Part shown: positions 8,693 to 16,970 of the stretch, one piece after another
How positions within the stretch are numbered: position 1 is the stretch's first letter
Layout of the letters: the number at the start of each line of letters is the position of its first letter
From: Lysinibacillus antri
Lineage (GTDB): Bacteria > Bacillota > Bacilli > Bacillales_A > Planococcaceae
DNA: 64,000 nt
Direction: 5' to 3'
Assembly: GCF_003977595.1 (NCBI RefSeq)
Contig: NZ_RYYR01000016.1
Location: 1 to 64,000 of the forward strand
The notes under the pieces: model-generated
The model's database searches: none
What the model was told of the DNA's origin: nothing
The model's input: the letters and a program-made list of their open reading frames with translations, nothing else
Translations under genes and position numbers: made by a program

Positions 8693-9455
8693 TTTAGAAA
8701 ATATTTTACTCTATCGCAATGGAACAACAATTTTACATGATGTGAATTGGACCGTTGAACAAGGACAGCATTGGGCGATTTTAGGTTTAAACGGATCTGG
8801 CAAAACAACGATGTTAAAAGTGATAAATGGCTATCTTTGGCCAAATGAAGGTAATGTAACCGTCATGGGTGAGCGTTTCGGCAATACGAATATTCCAGAA
8901 TTACGGAAACAAATTGCTTGGGTGAGCAATGCCATGATTGAAAACTTTACTTGGGAAGACCCATGTATTGAAATTGTGTTAAGTGGAAAATTTGGGGCAT
9001 TACCACTTTTTGAAGATGTAACGGATGAAGAAATACAAGAAGCGATCGATATGATGAATACGTTGAACTGTGGACATTTAATTGAGAAGAAGTTTTCGCT
9101 ATTGTCACAAGGAGAACGTCAGCGTGTGCAGATTGCGCGGGCATTATTGACAAACCCGAAAATTCTGATTCTAGATGAACCTTGCTCAAATTTAGATTTA
9201 ATTGAACGAGAAAAGCTGTTAAAAACCATTCAAACTATCGCCGAAAGACCCGATGCCCCGACAGTACTATATGTCACACATCATGTAGAAGAAATTTTAC
9301 CATGCTTTAGCCATACATTATTAATGCGTGAAGGAACGATTTATGACGCTGGTGAAAGTAAACACTTATTAACGACTGAAACTTTATCTGACTTTTTCCG
9401 CCACGACATAACAGTGCACAATGAACAAAATCGGACTTGGGTGGCAGTGAAATAA
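8679..9455 (+). CDS. ABC transporter ATP-binding protein (YlmA-like, orphan)
   Basis: The 258-residue nucleotide-binding protein has Walker A GLNGSGKTT (36-44), signature LSQGE (142-146), Walker B ILILDEP (162-168) and the switch His in VTHH. The Q-loop position reads WVSNAM, lacking the usual Gln. It resembles Bacillus YlmA, related to molybdate/iron-type ATPases. No permease or binding protein is nearby, so its partner is encoded elsewhere or it acts alone. AAAGGAG precedes the ATG. A shared hairpin terminator separates it from the convergent reductase gene. Confidence 0.85.
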   Translation: MELINLENILLYRNGTTILHDVNWTVEQGQHWAILGLNGSGKTTMLKVINGYLWPNEGNVTVMGERFGNTNIPELRKQIAWVSNAMIENFTWEDPCIEIVLSGKFGALPLFEDVTDEEIQEAIDMMNTLNCGHLIEKKFSLLSQGERQRVQIARALLTNPKILILDEPCSNLDLIEREKLLKTIQTIAERPDAPTVLYVTHHVEEILPCFSHTLLMREGTIYDAGESKHLLTTETLSDFFRHDITVHNEQNRTWVAVK

Positions 9456-9469
9456 TTAATGCATATAAA

Positions 9470-9504
9470 AAGAAGGGTCTGTCTACTTTGACCAATCCCT
9501 TCTT
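9470..9504. terminator. Bidirectional terminator between convergent genes
   Basis: AAGAAGGG (9470-9477) pairs with CCCTTCTT (9497-9504), with A-rich and T-rich flanks. It serves the ABC ATPase and the FMN reductase from both sides. Confidence 0.65.
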
Positions 9505-9511
9505 CCTATTA

Positions 9512-10063
9512 TTAACGATTATATCGATTAATCAAATCCACAAAGGCATTCACAAAGGATTGCAGGAATTGTGTTGTGTCTGGGTTTTTGATTTTGCCGT
9601 TTTCGTCGAATAAGTCACCAGAATTTCCAATATAGGCTTCTGGTTGTTGAAGAAGAGGCATGTTTAAGAATACTAATGTTTGACGTAGATGATGGTTTGC
9701 ACCAAATCCACCTAAGTTCCCCATTGATTGACTAATAATTGCAGCTGGTTTCCCTTCTAAAGAAGCTTGACCATAAGGACGAGAACCTACATCCACCGCA
9801 TTTTTAATTGCCCCTGAAAACGAACGGTTATATTCAGGTGTCACGAATAAAACGGCATCGGATTCCTTAATTGCATTTCGAAAGGCAATATATTCCGCTG
9901 GTGGATTATCCGTTTCAAGATCCTCGTTATACATCGGGAGGCTTCCAATATCTACAAATTGCGCTTCATAACCTTCTGGGAAAAGCTCCCCAACAGCTTT
10001 CGCAATTTTTGTAGAAATCGATTCTTTTCTTAAACTCCCACTAATTAATGCCACTTTTACCAT
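9512..10063 (-). CDS. NADPH-dependent FMN reductase (flavodoxin-like)
   Basis: The 183-residue protein shows the FMN_red family pattern: GSLRKESIST near the N-terminus for phosphate binding, PEYNRSFSGAIKNAVD over the isoalloxazine, and MGNLGGFGA. Related enzymes (azoreductase, ChrR, YieF types) reduce quinones, azo dyes or chromate via FMN. AAAGGATG precedes the ATG. About 50 bp upstream the dyad GAAACGCACT / AGTGTTTC (10112-10137) could be an operator, but I cannot name its regulator. Confidence 0.85.
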   Translation of the reverse strand: MVKVALISGSLRKESISTKIAKAVGELFPEGYEAQFVDIGSLPMYNEDLETDNPPAEYIAFRNAIKESDAVLFVTPEYNRSFSGAIKNAVDVGSRPYGQASLEGKPAAIISQSMGNLGGFGANHHLRQTLVFLNMPLLQQPEAYIGNSGDLFDENGKIKNPDTTQFLQSFVNAFVDLINRYNR

Positions 10064-10167
10064 TGTGTATCATCCTTTATATTCATGATTAGAAACGTAA
10101 GTACGACTATAGAAACGCACTCCTATAATAGTGTTTCCTAAATTTTTAGAAACTTTCATCATTCAAT

Positions 10168-10199
10168 GAAAAAACTACTGACCGAATATGATCAGTAGC
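10168..10199 (-). terminator. Rho-independent terminator (minus strand)
   Basis: CTACTGA (10175-10181) pairs with TCAGTAG (10192-10198); on the minus strand a run of six T follows. It terminates the MFS exporter gene. Confidence 0.75.
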
Positions 10200-10208
10200 T
10201 TTCATATG

Positions 10209-11423
10209 TTATATTCCTTTTATTTCAAAATTTGATTTTCTAAATAACATCCAACCACATAGCGAAAGTACTGAACTGATTATTGTAAGAATTCCGAGTC
10301 CAGTAACAAAATTGGACCACGGCAATGTTCCGATCACCATGCCAATTGAACCTAGTAAAGTAAAGCCGAAGTTAATCAACGACGCAGCTGAGCCATTGTC
10401 TGATTGTTGTTGGCTTAATAATGTATTAATTGATATTGGTCGAATGATACTAGAAATTAATGAAAATGGGATGAATGATAGTAATAATGCAATCGGGGCT
10501 AATTTTCCGAATGATACTACAGCTATACCACTAACTAAACATAAACTAAATCCTGTTGTATAAATTTTAGAAATCGGAAATTTATCTCCTAACTTAATAG
10601 ATAGAATAGGTCCTACTATTAAAACTGCTGCATTGATCGCAAAATACATGCTATATGCAGTTTCTGAGAGATTAAAATAATCGATATAAATATACGAACT
10701 GACTGCGATATACGCCATAAACACTGCGGATTGCAATGCAACGATTAGTAACAAGCTTACAAAAACTTTATTTTTCCCTACTTCCAATAGTCTTCCCAAA
10801 CTTCCAAGAACCTTCCCTTGGTAACGTTCTTCAGGAGGTAATGCTTCTTTCATAAAGAGGGTTGCAATAAAACAGCAAGCCCCTATTGCAGCTAAGATCC
10901 AAAATGAAGCACGCCAAGAGGAATATTGAATCACAAAAGCACCAATGATGGGAGCAAGTATTGGGGCCAACATCGAAAGAGATTGAATTGTTGCTAAGAT
11001 GACTCGGCGGTTTCTCCCCTCGAAAAGGTCCTTTACCAATGCGGTTGATACGGCCACCATACTTCCCGCACCGAGCGCCTCGAGAATGCGAAAAATGATT
11101 AACTGCCAAATGGAAATAGAAAGTGCACATAACCCGCTCGAAACTGCATAAATGAAAAGTCCAGTGAGAAGGATCTTTTTCCGACCATACTTATCACTTA
11201 ATGGCCCAAACAACAGCATGCCAATTCCAAAGAAAAAGAAAAAGCCTACCAAAGTAAAATTCAGAATACTTGCATTCGTATTAAAAACTTCTGTCATCGT
11301 AGGTATAGCCGGTAAATACATATCCGTTGAGAGTGGTGCGGCCATACTTAATATCGTAAGTAACATAATTAGACCCGTTTTTTTTACACTCTCTTTTTCT
11401 ACTACTATAGATGTTGAAACCAA
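10209..11423 (-). CDS. Bcr/CflA-family MFS drug exporter
   Basis: The 404-residue protein has 12 TM helices. The N-terminal LSTDMYLPAIPTM in TM1 is diagnostic of the Bcr/CflA (DHA1) subfamily, and GPLSDKYGRKKILL is the MFS loop-2/3 motif. It should act as a proton antiporter exporting hydrophobic drugs or metabolites. I prefer the TTG at 11423, because AGGAAGGGG lies 7 nt upstream; the longer reading (to 11465) has no RBS and adds an unlikely Cys-containing leader. Confidence 0.85.
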   Translation of the reverse strand: MVSTSIVVEKESVKKTGLIMLLTILSMAAPLSTDMYLPAIPTMTEVFNTNASILNFTLVGFFFFFGIGMLLFGPLSDKYGRKKILLTGLFIYAVSSGLCALSISIWQLIIFRILEALGAGSMVAVSTALVKDLFEGRNRRVILATIQSLSMLAPILAPIIGAFVIQYSSWRASFWILAAIGACCFIATLFMKEALPPEERYQGKVLGSLGRLLEVGKNKVFVSLLLIVALQSAVFMAYIAVSSYIYIDYFNLSETAYSMYFAINAAVLIVGPILSIKLGDKFPISKIYTTGFSLCLVSGIAVVSFGKLAPIALLLSFIPFSLISSIIRPISINTLLSQQQSDNGSAASLINFGFTLLGSIGMVIGTLPWSNFVTGLGILTIISSVLSLCGWMLFRKSNFEIKGI

Positions 11424-11728
11424 AGAACATCCCCTTCCTTCACAATCCGACTTCCCACTTCTCATTAACCCAAATTATAATGATAAAAATATGCTAAAAG
11501 TTAAAGTAAATTTATTTGAGTTTCTACAAAAATGTGTGAAGTTTTTGCAAATAATTATGTAAACGTAATCATTATGAACGATATGTGAAATCATTCACTA
11601 GCTATTTCCTTTTCAGGTAATTGGGTGTACAATGAATTCAAATTGATATATAACACAGGTGAAACAACAAGTGATATTAGCCTTTTGTTATATAACAGAA
11701 AGAACGTATGTTAAAGGAGAGAATCGAA

Positions 11729-11851
11729 ATGTGGGTAGTAACAATCTTTGAAAATAACACGTGTCGTATGTTTGAATTTGTAAGCAAAAAAGAGGCAAAC
11801 AAAATGCTCGAAAGTGTTAAAGGTTCTGCCATTCTTTCCTTTACGAAATAG
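11729..11851 (+). CDS. 40-residue microprotein, paralogue 1
   Basis: ATG at 11729 follows AAAGGAG. The protein (40 residues) begins MWVVTIFENNTCRMFEF and ends in a short helix-strand pattern. It is clearly paralogous to the product at 12040-12177 (shared pattern V-x-TIFE-x-x-T-x-RMF-x-F then K-K/E-EA). I do not recognise a named family; the sequence suggests a small beta-beta-alpha fold. The folded repeat element copy 2 starts 3 nt after its stop codon. Confidence 0.7.
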   Translation: MWVVTIFENNTCRMFEFVSKKEANKMLESVKGSAILSFTK

Positions 11852-11854
11852 ATA

Positions 11855-11970
11855 GAAAAGCGGAAGCGGCTCGTTCAGCTCTGAAAGAAACTGGAGACTT
11901 CTGACAAGCATGCTTGCATGCGTAGGAGGAAGTTGAAGTTTCGAAAAGAGCTTGCCGCTGAAGCTAGACA
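11855..11970. repeat. Dispersed folded repeat element, copy 2
   Basis: This is the same element as 4938-5056, about 80-85% identical, with an unchanged core around GCATGCTTGCATGC. The outer stem here is AGCGGC (11865-11870) with GCCGCT (11954-11959), and the second stem AGCTCT (11877-11882) with AGAGCT (11947-11952). Both stems differ in sequence from copy 1 but stay paired. It lies between two paralogous microprotein genes. Confidence 0.85.
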
Positions 11971-12039
11971 TTATCTTTAACAATTTAAATATAACTTATG
12001 TTTTGATGATAAATAATAAAATTACCGGAGGCGACCAAA

Positions 12040-12177
12040 ATGTTTGTACTAACAATATTTGAAAAAGACACTTACCGTATGTTCCAATTTGAAACAAAAG
12101 AAGAAGCTGTAAAAGCACTAGAAGCTACTGATCTACCAGGCATCATTTCTTACACGACTTTAGCACTTGCTGCATAA
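12040..12177 (+). CDS. 45-residue microprotein, paralogue 2
   Basis: ATG at 12040 follows CCGGAGGCG. The 45-residue product starts MFVLTIFEKDTYRMFQF and continues ETKEEAVKALEATDLPG, matching the microprotein at 11729-11851 along most of its length. A strong terminator follows. The two genes probably arose by tandem duplication, with a folded repeat now between them. Function unknown. Confidence 0.7.
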   Translation: MFVLTIFEKDTYRMFQFETKEEAVKALEATDLPGIISYTTLALAA

Positions 12178-12193
12178 TAGATTTAACTGTACT

Positions 12194-12230
12194 AAATCTG
12201 CTCTGACGTTTGAAGAGCAGATTTTTTATT
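12194..12230 (+). terminator. Rho-independent terminator
   Basis: AAATCTGCTCT (12194-12204) pairs with AGAGCAGATTT (12214-12224), followed by a T-rich tract. It ends the second microprotein unit. Confidence 0.85.
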
Positions 12231-12270
12231 TTTATATTTATTAAATACTTGATTTCTCAACTTATTTAAC

Positions 12271-12662
12271 AACTATTGGGGCTATGAACTCTCCTTTGAC
12301 CACTTTCTCCTGTCGTTCGGGCTTTCATCACCGCTATGAACACCTCTTTGAACAACTTTTATCCCGATTTGGGTTTTCATCGACGTTATGAACACTTCTT
12401 TGAACAATTTTTACCGCGATTTGGGTTTTCATCGGCGCTATGAACACCTCTTTGAACATTTTTTACCGCGGTTTGGGCTTTCATCAGGGCTATGAACCCT
12501 CCTTTGACCACTTTCTCCTGTCGTTCGGGCTTTCATCAGGGCTATGAACACCTTTTTGACCACTTTCTCCTGTTGTTCGGGCTTTCATCGGGGCTATGAA
12601 CACCTCTTTGAACAATTTTTACCGCGATTTGGGTTTTCATCGAGGCTATGAACACCTACCCC
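12271..12662. repeat. 52-bp tandem repeat array 1 (inverted orientation)
   Basis: Seven units of exactly 52 bp begin TATGAAC at 12283, 12335, 12387, 12439, 12491, 12543 and 12595, with a partial eighth at 12647. Each unit has ATGAACACC near one end and GGGTTTTCAT near the other, which can pair. The consensus is the reverse complement of the arrays at 31.5, 39.5 and 49.2 kb. The spacer from 12178 to 12783 holds only the terminator, this array and a promoter region. Confidence 0.9.
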
Positions 12663-12783
12663 CTTACCAATCTAAAACCCCTATAAAATTATAAGTATTC
12701 TTCCCATTCCATTACATTCGCTCAAGTCATTCTGAAACTCTCGCATAGTTTAGTGAGAGATTGAGAGAATGGAGGTGAATGGG

Positions 12784-13815
12784 ATGAAGAAATTAGGACA
12801 AATAGTACTCGCATTCTTTAGCGTGATGCTCATTACCTTTGCTTATCAAACTGTCGCAGCAGCTGAAACTCATGAATTTCAAGGGATTGATGTAAGTAGA
12901 TATCAAGAAGATATTGATTTTGAGGCCGTTTCAAATGCGGGCATTGAAGTCGTCTATATTAAGGCGAGTGAAGGTGTTGGCTATGTCGATCCTTACTTTG
13001 AGCAAAACTATGAAGGAGCAAAAGCAGCAAATCTTAAAGTGGGATTCTACCATTTCGTCATTGCTCGAACGGTAGAACAGGCCATTGAGGAAGCAAACTG
13101 GTTTGTCTCCATTATTCAAGATAAAGACTATGAAGCAAAACCCGTAGTAGACTTTGAAGACTTCGGAAATCTATCAACTGAACAAATTAATGAAATCACC
13201 CGCGCTTTTGCAGAAGAAGTCGTAAAACTAACAAATCAGGACGTTATGATCTACAGTAATGCGAGCAATGCGACAAATGTATTTGATGAATCTTTAACGA
13301 AGTATTCTTTATGGGTAGCACAATATGGACCAAGCGAACCGTCTAATGACATCATTTGGGACACATGGGCTGGTTGGCAGTATACCGATACGGGAACGAT
13401 CGACGGTGTTAACGGAAATGTTGATTTAAATGTTTTCAATGATGGAATATTTTTAAACGATTCATCGATTGAGGCACCTACACCTCAAGAATCAACAAAC
13501 AAGACTACCACCTACACAATTAAAGCTGGCGATACCTTGACAAGTATTGCACGCAACTATCAAGTAACTGTTGCGCATCTAGTAGAACTCAACAATATCA
13601 ACAACCCAAACCTTATCTTCCCGGGACAGGAATTGCGTATTACAAGTGACGGCACACAAAATTCTACGCCTTCAACATATGTGGTGAAATCCGGTGACAC
13701 TCTGTATGCAATCGCTAAAAAATATAATACGACCGTTGCTAAACTCGTCTCTGAAAACAACATTAAAAACCCAGATTTAATTTATCCTGGCGATCGTATT
13801 ATCATATCAAAATAA
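12784..13815 (+). CDS. Secreted GH25 muramidase with two LysM domains
   Basis: The 343-residue protein has a signal peptide (about 1-28, ending VAAAET) and a GH25 (lysozyme) catalytic domain of about 190 residues with IDVSRYQ (Asp36) and the active-site pair in VVDFEDF (Asp123, Glu125). Two LysM modules follow (about 247-291 and 299-342), each with AGDTL or SGDTL. It should hydrolyse the MurNAc-GlcNAc bond in peptidoglycan. The start at 12784 has GGAGGTG just upstream; an ATG 15 bases earlier overlaps that RBS. A terminator follows the stop. Confidence 0.9.
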   Translation: MKKLGQIVLAFFSVMLITFAYQTVAAAETHEFQGIDVSRYQEDIDFEAVSNAGIEVVYIKASEGVGYVDPYFEQNYEGAKAANLKVGFYHFVIARTVEQAIEEANWFVSIIQDKDYEAKPVVDFEDFGNLSTEQINEITRAFAEEVVKLTNQDVMIYSNASNATNVFDESLTKYSLWVAQYGPSEPSNDIIWDTWAGWQYTDTGTIDGVNGNVDLNVFNDGIFLNDSSIEAPTPQESTNKTTTYTIKAGDTLTSIARNYQVTVAHLVELNNINNPNLIFPGQELRITSDGTQNSTPSTYVVKSGDTLYAIAKKYNTTVAKLVSENNIKNPDLIYPGDRIIISK

Positions 13816-13817
13816 AT

Positions 13818-13860
13818 GATAGAAGGTATCCCTTTTAAGAGGATGCCTTCTATTATTTTA
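13818..13860 (+). terminator. Rho-independent terminator
   Basis: ATAGAAGGTATCC pairs with GGATGCCTTCTAT around an 8-nt loop, followed by a T-rich tail. It ends the GH25 gene. Confidence 0.8.
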
Positions 13861-13973
13861 ATAGCAAGCAATTAGTTTTTAATGGAAAATAATCCTCAAT
13901 AAAAAGCTTATTAATAAAAAATAGCGCCCCATCTAGTAAATAGAGACGGCACCATCCTTTATGCATTATCTAA

Positions 13974-14183
13974 TTAGCGTGATGCTTTTGGTGGCTGGCA
14001 AACATCACATTTTCGTTGATTATTGTTTTTAAATTTCGTAAATGTTTTTTCAAAATTGCTGCCACATGCACATTTAAATAATAACTTTTGTGAGAAACCG
14101 TGATATTCCGTTGTTAATAATTTACTATCGGAATTTTTTTCAACAAATTCTTTAATTTTATCAATGGTCCATCGTTTATTCAT
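13974..14183 (-). CDS. Small zinc-ribbon protein (phage/homing-endonuclease-associated module)
   Basis: The 69-residue protein has KLLFKCACGSNFEKTFTKFKN followed by KCDVC, giving CxC...CxxC for one zinc ribbon. This module, often preceded by a conserved NSDSKLLTTEY-type segment as here, occurs repeatedly in phage and homing-endonuclease-associated proteins as a DNA-binding unit. Here it stands alone, so it may be a remnant or a minimal DNA-binding protein. The RBS is weak-to-fair (GGAGGAATAGG region). Confidence 0.65.
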   Translation of the reverse strand: MNKRWTIDKIKEFVEKNSDSKLLTTEYHGFSQKLLFKCACGSNFEKTFTKFKNNNQRKCDVCQPPKASR

Positions 14184-14375
14184 TATCCTATTCCTCCAAA
14201 GGCGATCGCTTCATGTTCTAAGTTTCCTATTATAACACGTGTTCGGACAAACCGAAAGTTCACAAGGAGTAATTACAGGTTTTGTTACCAATATTTAAGG
14301 TGTTTTTATCATGTATATTCCGTGATAAAGTGAACTCGTAAACAACAAGACACTCACAACTTAGGAGATGATTAC

Positions 14376-15320
14376 TTGAAAAAACAATTATTCACGGTGG
14401 CCGCTTCGGTAGGTATTTTATTCTCTGCTTATACAATGCAAGCATCTGCTCATGAAATAAATTATCAAGTACAATCAGGCGACACACTTTGGAAAATTGC
14501 CAATTCAAATAATGTATCTGTTGCGGAATTACAATCGTGGAATAATCTGAACTCAAATACAATACATGTCGGGCAACAATTATCATTAATTGCGCCACAT
14601 ACTCATAACGCTACGTATACTGTAAAATCTGGGGATACGCTTTACTCAATCGCAAGAAACTACAATACAACTGTGGCTGAACTAAAATCTATGAATCAGT
14701 TAACTTCAGACAATCTTCACATTGGACAAGTTTTAAACGTACCAAATGCTCCGGTCACTGAAAAAGTAGAACAACCTACTACTGCGAAAACATATGTTGT
14801 AAAATCGGGTGATTCCTTATGGGGCATTGCGACAAAAAATGGATTAACAGTCGATCAGTTAAAGGCGTTTAATGGTTTAACGAGCAATGTGATTAATGTT
14901 GGACAAGTATTAAAACTGACAAACGAAAGCAGCCCTGCACCAGTTGTTGAAAAATCCCTTAATGTCGATGCTTTAATTGCTGAGGGGAAAAAATATATCG
15001 GTGTCCCGTATGTTTGGGGAGGAAGCACACCTAAAGGATTTGACTGCTCCGGATTCTTAAACTATACATTTGGGAAAGTGGGCGTTTCCATCCCGCGCAC
15101 AGTTGAAACAATTTGGAGCGCAACAACAGCTGTTTCTTCACCACAAAAAGGAGATCTGGTTTTCTACACAACATACAAAGCTGGGCCAAGCCATGCTGGA
15201 ATTTATATTGGCGATAACAAATTCCTTCATGCCGGTTCATCTTCTGGTGTAACGATTACAGATATGAACAATCCATACTGGAAAGCACGTTATCTTGGTG
15301 CAAAGAAAGTAAATCTATAA
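14376..15320 (+). CDS. Secreted NlpC/P60 endopeptidase with three LysM domains (LytE/LytF-like)
   Basis: The 314-residue protein has a signal peptide (1-25, ending ASA), three LysM repeats (about 28-72, 80-123, 139-182) and a C-terminal NlpC/P60 domain. The catalytic triad is visible: Cys224 in FDCSGF, His273 in PSHAG and a third polar site at His285. Such enzymes cut the gamma-D-Glu-diaminopimelate peptide bond and act at division or elongation sites. TTG start with AGGAG 8 nt upstream. Terminator at 15330. Confidence 0.9.
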   Translation: MKKQLFTVAASVGILFSAYTMQASAHEINYQVQSGDTLWKIANSNNVSVAELQSWNNLNSNTIHVGQQLSLIAPHTHNATYTVKSGDTLYSIARNYNTTVAELKSMNQLTSDNLHIGQVLNVPNAPVTEKVEQPTTAKTYVVKSGDSLWGIATKNGLTVDQLKAFNGLTSNVINVGQVLKLTNESSPAPVVEKSLNVDALIAEGKKYIGVPYVWGGSTPKGFDCSGFLNYTFGKVGVSIPRTVETIWSATTAVSSPQKGDLVFYTTYKAGPSHAGIYIGDNKFLHAGSSSGVTITDMNNPYWKARYLGAKKVNL

Positions 15321-15329
15321 AGTTCCAAT

Positions 15330-15362
15330 TAAGAAGAATCCATTACGGGTTCTTCTTTTTTT
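15330..15362. terminator. Terminator shared by convergent genes
   Basis: AAGAAGAATCC pairs with GGGTTCTTCTT, followed on the plus strand by a run of T that reaches the stop of the convergent DUF3888 gene. Confidence 0.75.
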
Positions 15363-15768
15363 ATGGTGATAAATGTTGATAATCTAAAATTTCGATTTTG
15401 AACCTATGATTACATTTTTCCTGATTGATCTTTTCACTATCACAGGGTGGGAATACCCTTATTTTAACTAAATCTTCTTTAAAATCTTCCATTTTATCAG
15501 CCGGGATTTCAATTTTTACCTGTATATCATACGAGTGATTGTCATTATAAGTAATTCCAACGATCCCCTTCCACTGCCAGTCATAAAAAGAGTCCTGTCC
15601 ATATTCTTTCATTACCCGTTTATCAATGGTTGGAAATAAAATATCTGAAATGATGTCTTCGGTAGTGACATACAAACCTTCTACTTCTTTTATGGATTGT
15701 GCGTTCGCAACTTGTCCAGGACTAAAAATCATAAACAATGCAATGAATACAAAGATTGATTTACTCAT
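15361..15768 (-). CDS. DUF3888 secreted protein
   Basis: The 135-residue protein has a clear signal peptide (SIFVFIALFMIFSPGQVANA) and a DUF3888 domain with LYVTTEDIISDILFPTIDKRV and FYDWQWKGIVGI. The family is found in sporulating Bacillales and has no known function. I place the start at 15768, where AAAGGAG precedes ATG; an upstream extension to 15801 has no RBS. Confidence 0.8.
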   Translation of the reverse strand: MSKSIFVFIALFMIFSPGQVANAQSIKEVEGLYVTTEDIISDILFPTIDKRVMKEYGQDSFYDWQWKGIVGITYNDNHSYDIQVKIEIPADKMEDFKEDLVKIRVFPPCDSEKINQEKCNHRFKIEILDYQHLSP

Positions 15769-15879
15769 GAAATCGCTCCTTTTCAACATCATGGTTATCA
15801 TTCCCTAAACATTTCATTTTATAGATCCTGAACGAAATAATGTAAATGACATATTATAGTTAAAAAGGATGATTCCTAA

Positions 15880-15996
15880 ATGGCATTGGTCATAGAAAGT
15901 TTCGTATATCACTATGGGGGCGGGGAAAGCTGGGGCGAGGAACTGTGGGACATCGATCGTTGGGAAAATGATGGGGGTCGAACAGAGAGCAATTGA
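15880..15996 (+). CDS. Possible 38-residue acidic, Trp-rich peptide
   Basis: ATG at 15880 is preceded by AAAAAGGA with 9-nt spacing, and a hairpin terminator follows. The peptide is rich in G, E and W (YGGGESWGEELWDIDRWEND) and resembles nothing I know. The RBS and terminator support it; its size and lack of homologues argue caution. Confidence 0.35.
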   Translation: MALVIESFVYHYGGGESWGEELWDIDRWENDGGRTESN

Positions 15997-16006
15997 ATAT
16001 GAATCC

Positions 16007-16036
16007 AAAGGGAGAAAAGCTTGTCTCCCTTTTTAT
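16007..16036. terminator. Bidirectional hairpin terminator
   Basis: AAAGGGAGA (16007-16015) pairs with TCTCCCTTT (16024-16032) and is followed by T. It lies between the small plus-strand ORF and the convergent minus-strand gene. Confidence 0.65.
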
Positions 16037-16227
16037 GTGCCTAACTGAATGATTAAAAATGAAACAAGCCAAACAAAAATCGCCGTGCGCGTTATGTAAT
16101 AAAGCAACAATTCTGTTTTAGTCAATGTTCTTTCACGCTTAATTTTTTTCAGTTGCCGCGCATGGAAAATAGAAATTAAAAGCAACACAGCAATGGAGAA
16201 TACATATAAATTTTCTATAATAGCCAT
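16033..16227 (-). CDS. Small membrane protein (two TM segments)
   Basis: The 64-residue product has TM segments at about 7-20 and 45-60 flanking a strongly basic loop (ARQLKKIKRERTLTK). The start could be ATG 16227 or the TTG just before it, both downstream of AAGGAG. I do not recognise the family. Confidence 0.5.
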   Translation of the reverse strand: MAIIENLYVFSIAVLLLISIFHARQLKKIKRERTLTKTELLLYYITRTAIFVWLVSFLIIQLGT

Positions 16228-16285
16228 CAAATGAACCAACTCCTTCCTATATACTACGAGCAATTCTGATGCACTATTACGGTAA

Positions 16286-16334
16286 AAAAGGAACCCTAAC
16301 TAAAACAAACATTTTAGTTAAGATTCCTTTTATT
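16286..16334 (-). terminator. Long hairpin terminator (minus strand)
   Basis: AAGGAA plus TAACTAAAA pair with TTTTAGTTA plus TTCCTT, with a T-run on the minus strand. It follows the 50-residue gene. Confidence 0.65.
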
Positions 16335-16335
16335 T

Positions 16336-16488
16336 TTAATTCAAAAACTTTTTATCTGTATACTGATTGTTATTTTTCTTCGTTGCCGCGTCTGCTTTTT
16401 TGAACTCTTTTTGGTACAACACTTCTTGCGTTTTTGTCATTTGATTGTCTTGCACCGTCAAATGTTGATGAGGTTCTTTACTCTTCAT
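16336..16488 (-). CDS. Small Lys/Gln/Asn-rich hydrophilic protein (50 residues)
   Basis: ATG at 16488 follows AAAGGAG with 8-nt spacing. The 50 residues are hydrophilic and rich in K, Q, N and T, with no hydrophobic core (for example KKADAATKKNNNQYTDKKF). Composition and length resemble minor small acid-soluble spore proteins, but I cannot assign a family. A strong terminator follows. Confidence 0.6.
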   Translation of the reverse strand: MKSKEPHQHLTVQDNQMTKTQEVLYQKEFKKADAATKKNNNQYTDKKFLN

Positions 16489-16543
16489 TCAAAAAACTCC
16501 TTTACTGCGATTTATGATGATTGCTGCCGGTAGCGTTTGTGCC

Positions 16544-16867
16544 TTACTTATTTGCTTGTTTATTGCCTTGTCCATTCGCAGGCAAAATTTCTTTTGCAAT
16601 TTCCTCTAACTCGTTTCTTTTATTCTTCATAAACTCTACTGTGTCTTGCTTATTGCCCTGTTCATTCGCAGGCGAAATTTCTTTTGCAATTTCTTCTAGC
16701 TCGTTTCTTTTATTCTTCATAAACTCTACTGTGTCTTGCTTATTCCCTTGCTTATTGCCTTGTTCATTCGCTGGCAAAATTTCTTTTGCAATTTCCTCTA
16801 ACTGTTTTGTTTTATTCTTAATAAACGCTACTGTGTCTTTGCCTTTAAACTTATCAAAAATTGACAT
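16544..16867 (-). CDS. Protein with three near-identical 30-residue repeats
   Basis: The 107-residue product begins MSIFDKFKGK, then three tandem units of the type DTVEFMKNKRNELEEIAKEI followed by a PANEQGNKQ linker. Each unit looks like one amphipathic helix plus a flexible linker. The DNA repeats are nearly identical, so the gene is prone to copy-number change. I prefer ATG 16867 over 16888, because AAAGGAG lies between them. Family not recognised. Confidence 0.6.
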   Translation of the reverse strand: MSIFDKFKGKDTVAFIKNKTKQLEEIAKEILPANEQGNKQGNKQDTVEFMKNKRNELEEIAKEISPANEQGNKQDTVEFMKNKRNELEEIAKEILPANGQGNKQANK

Positions 16868-16921
16868 AGCTTTCTCAACTCCTTTCATTGTTAATGTGAG
16901 ATAAGTCGGCAGAAATTATGT

Positions 16922-16962
16922 AAAAAAGACTTGCTATGAATTGAAATTTCATAACAAGTCTA
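16922..16962 (-). terminator. Strong hairpin terminator (minus strand)
   Basis: AGACTTGCTATGAA pairs with TTTCATAACAAGTCT, followed on the minus strand by TTTTTT. It ends the flavin reductase gene. Confidence 0.8.
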
Positions 16963-16970
16963 GTGTAAAG

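Noticed and set aside
16521-16904. 127-codon frame antisense to the 30-residue-repeat protein
   Set aside because: Mirror of the repeat gene; the minus strand has the RBS and coding composition.
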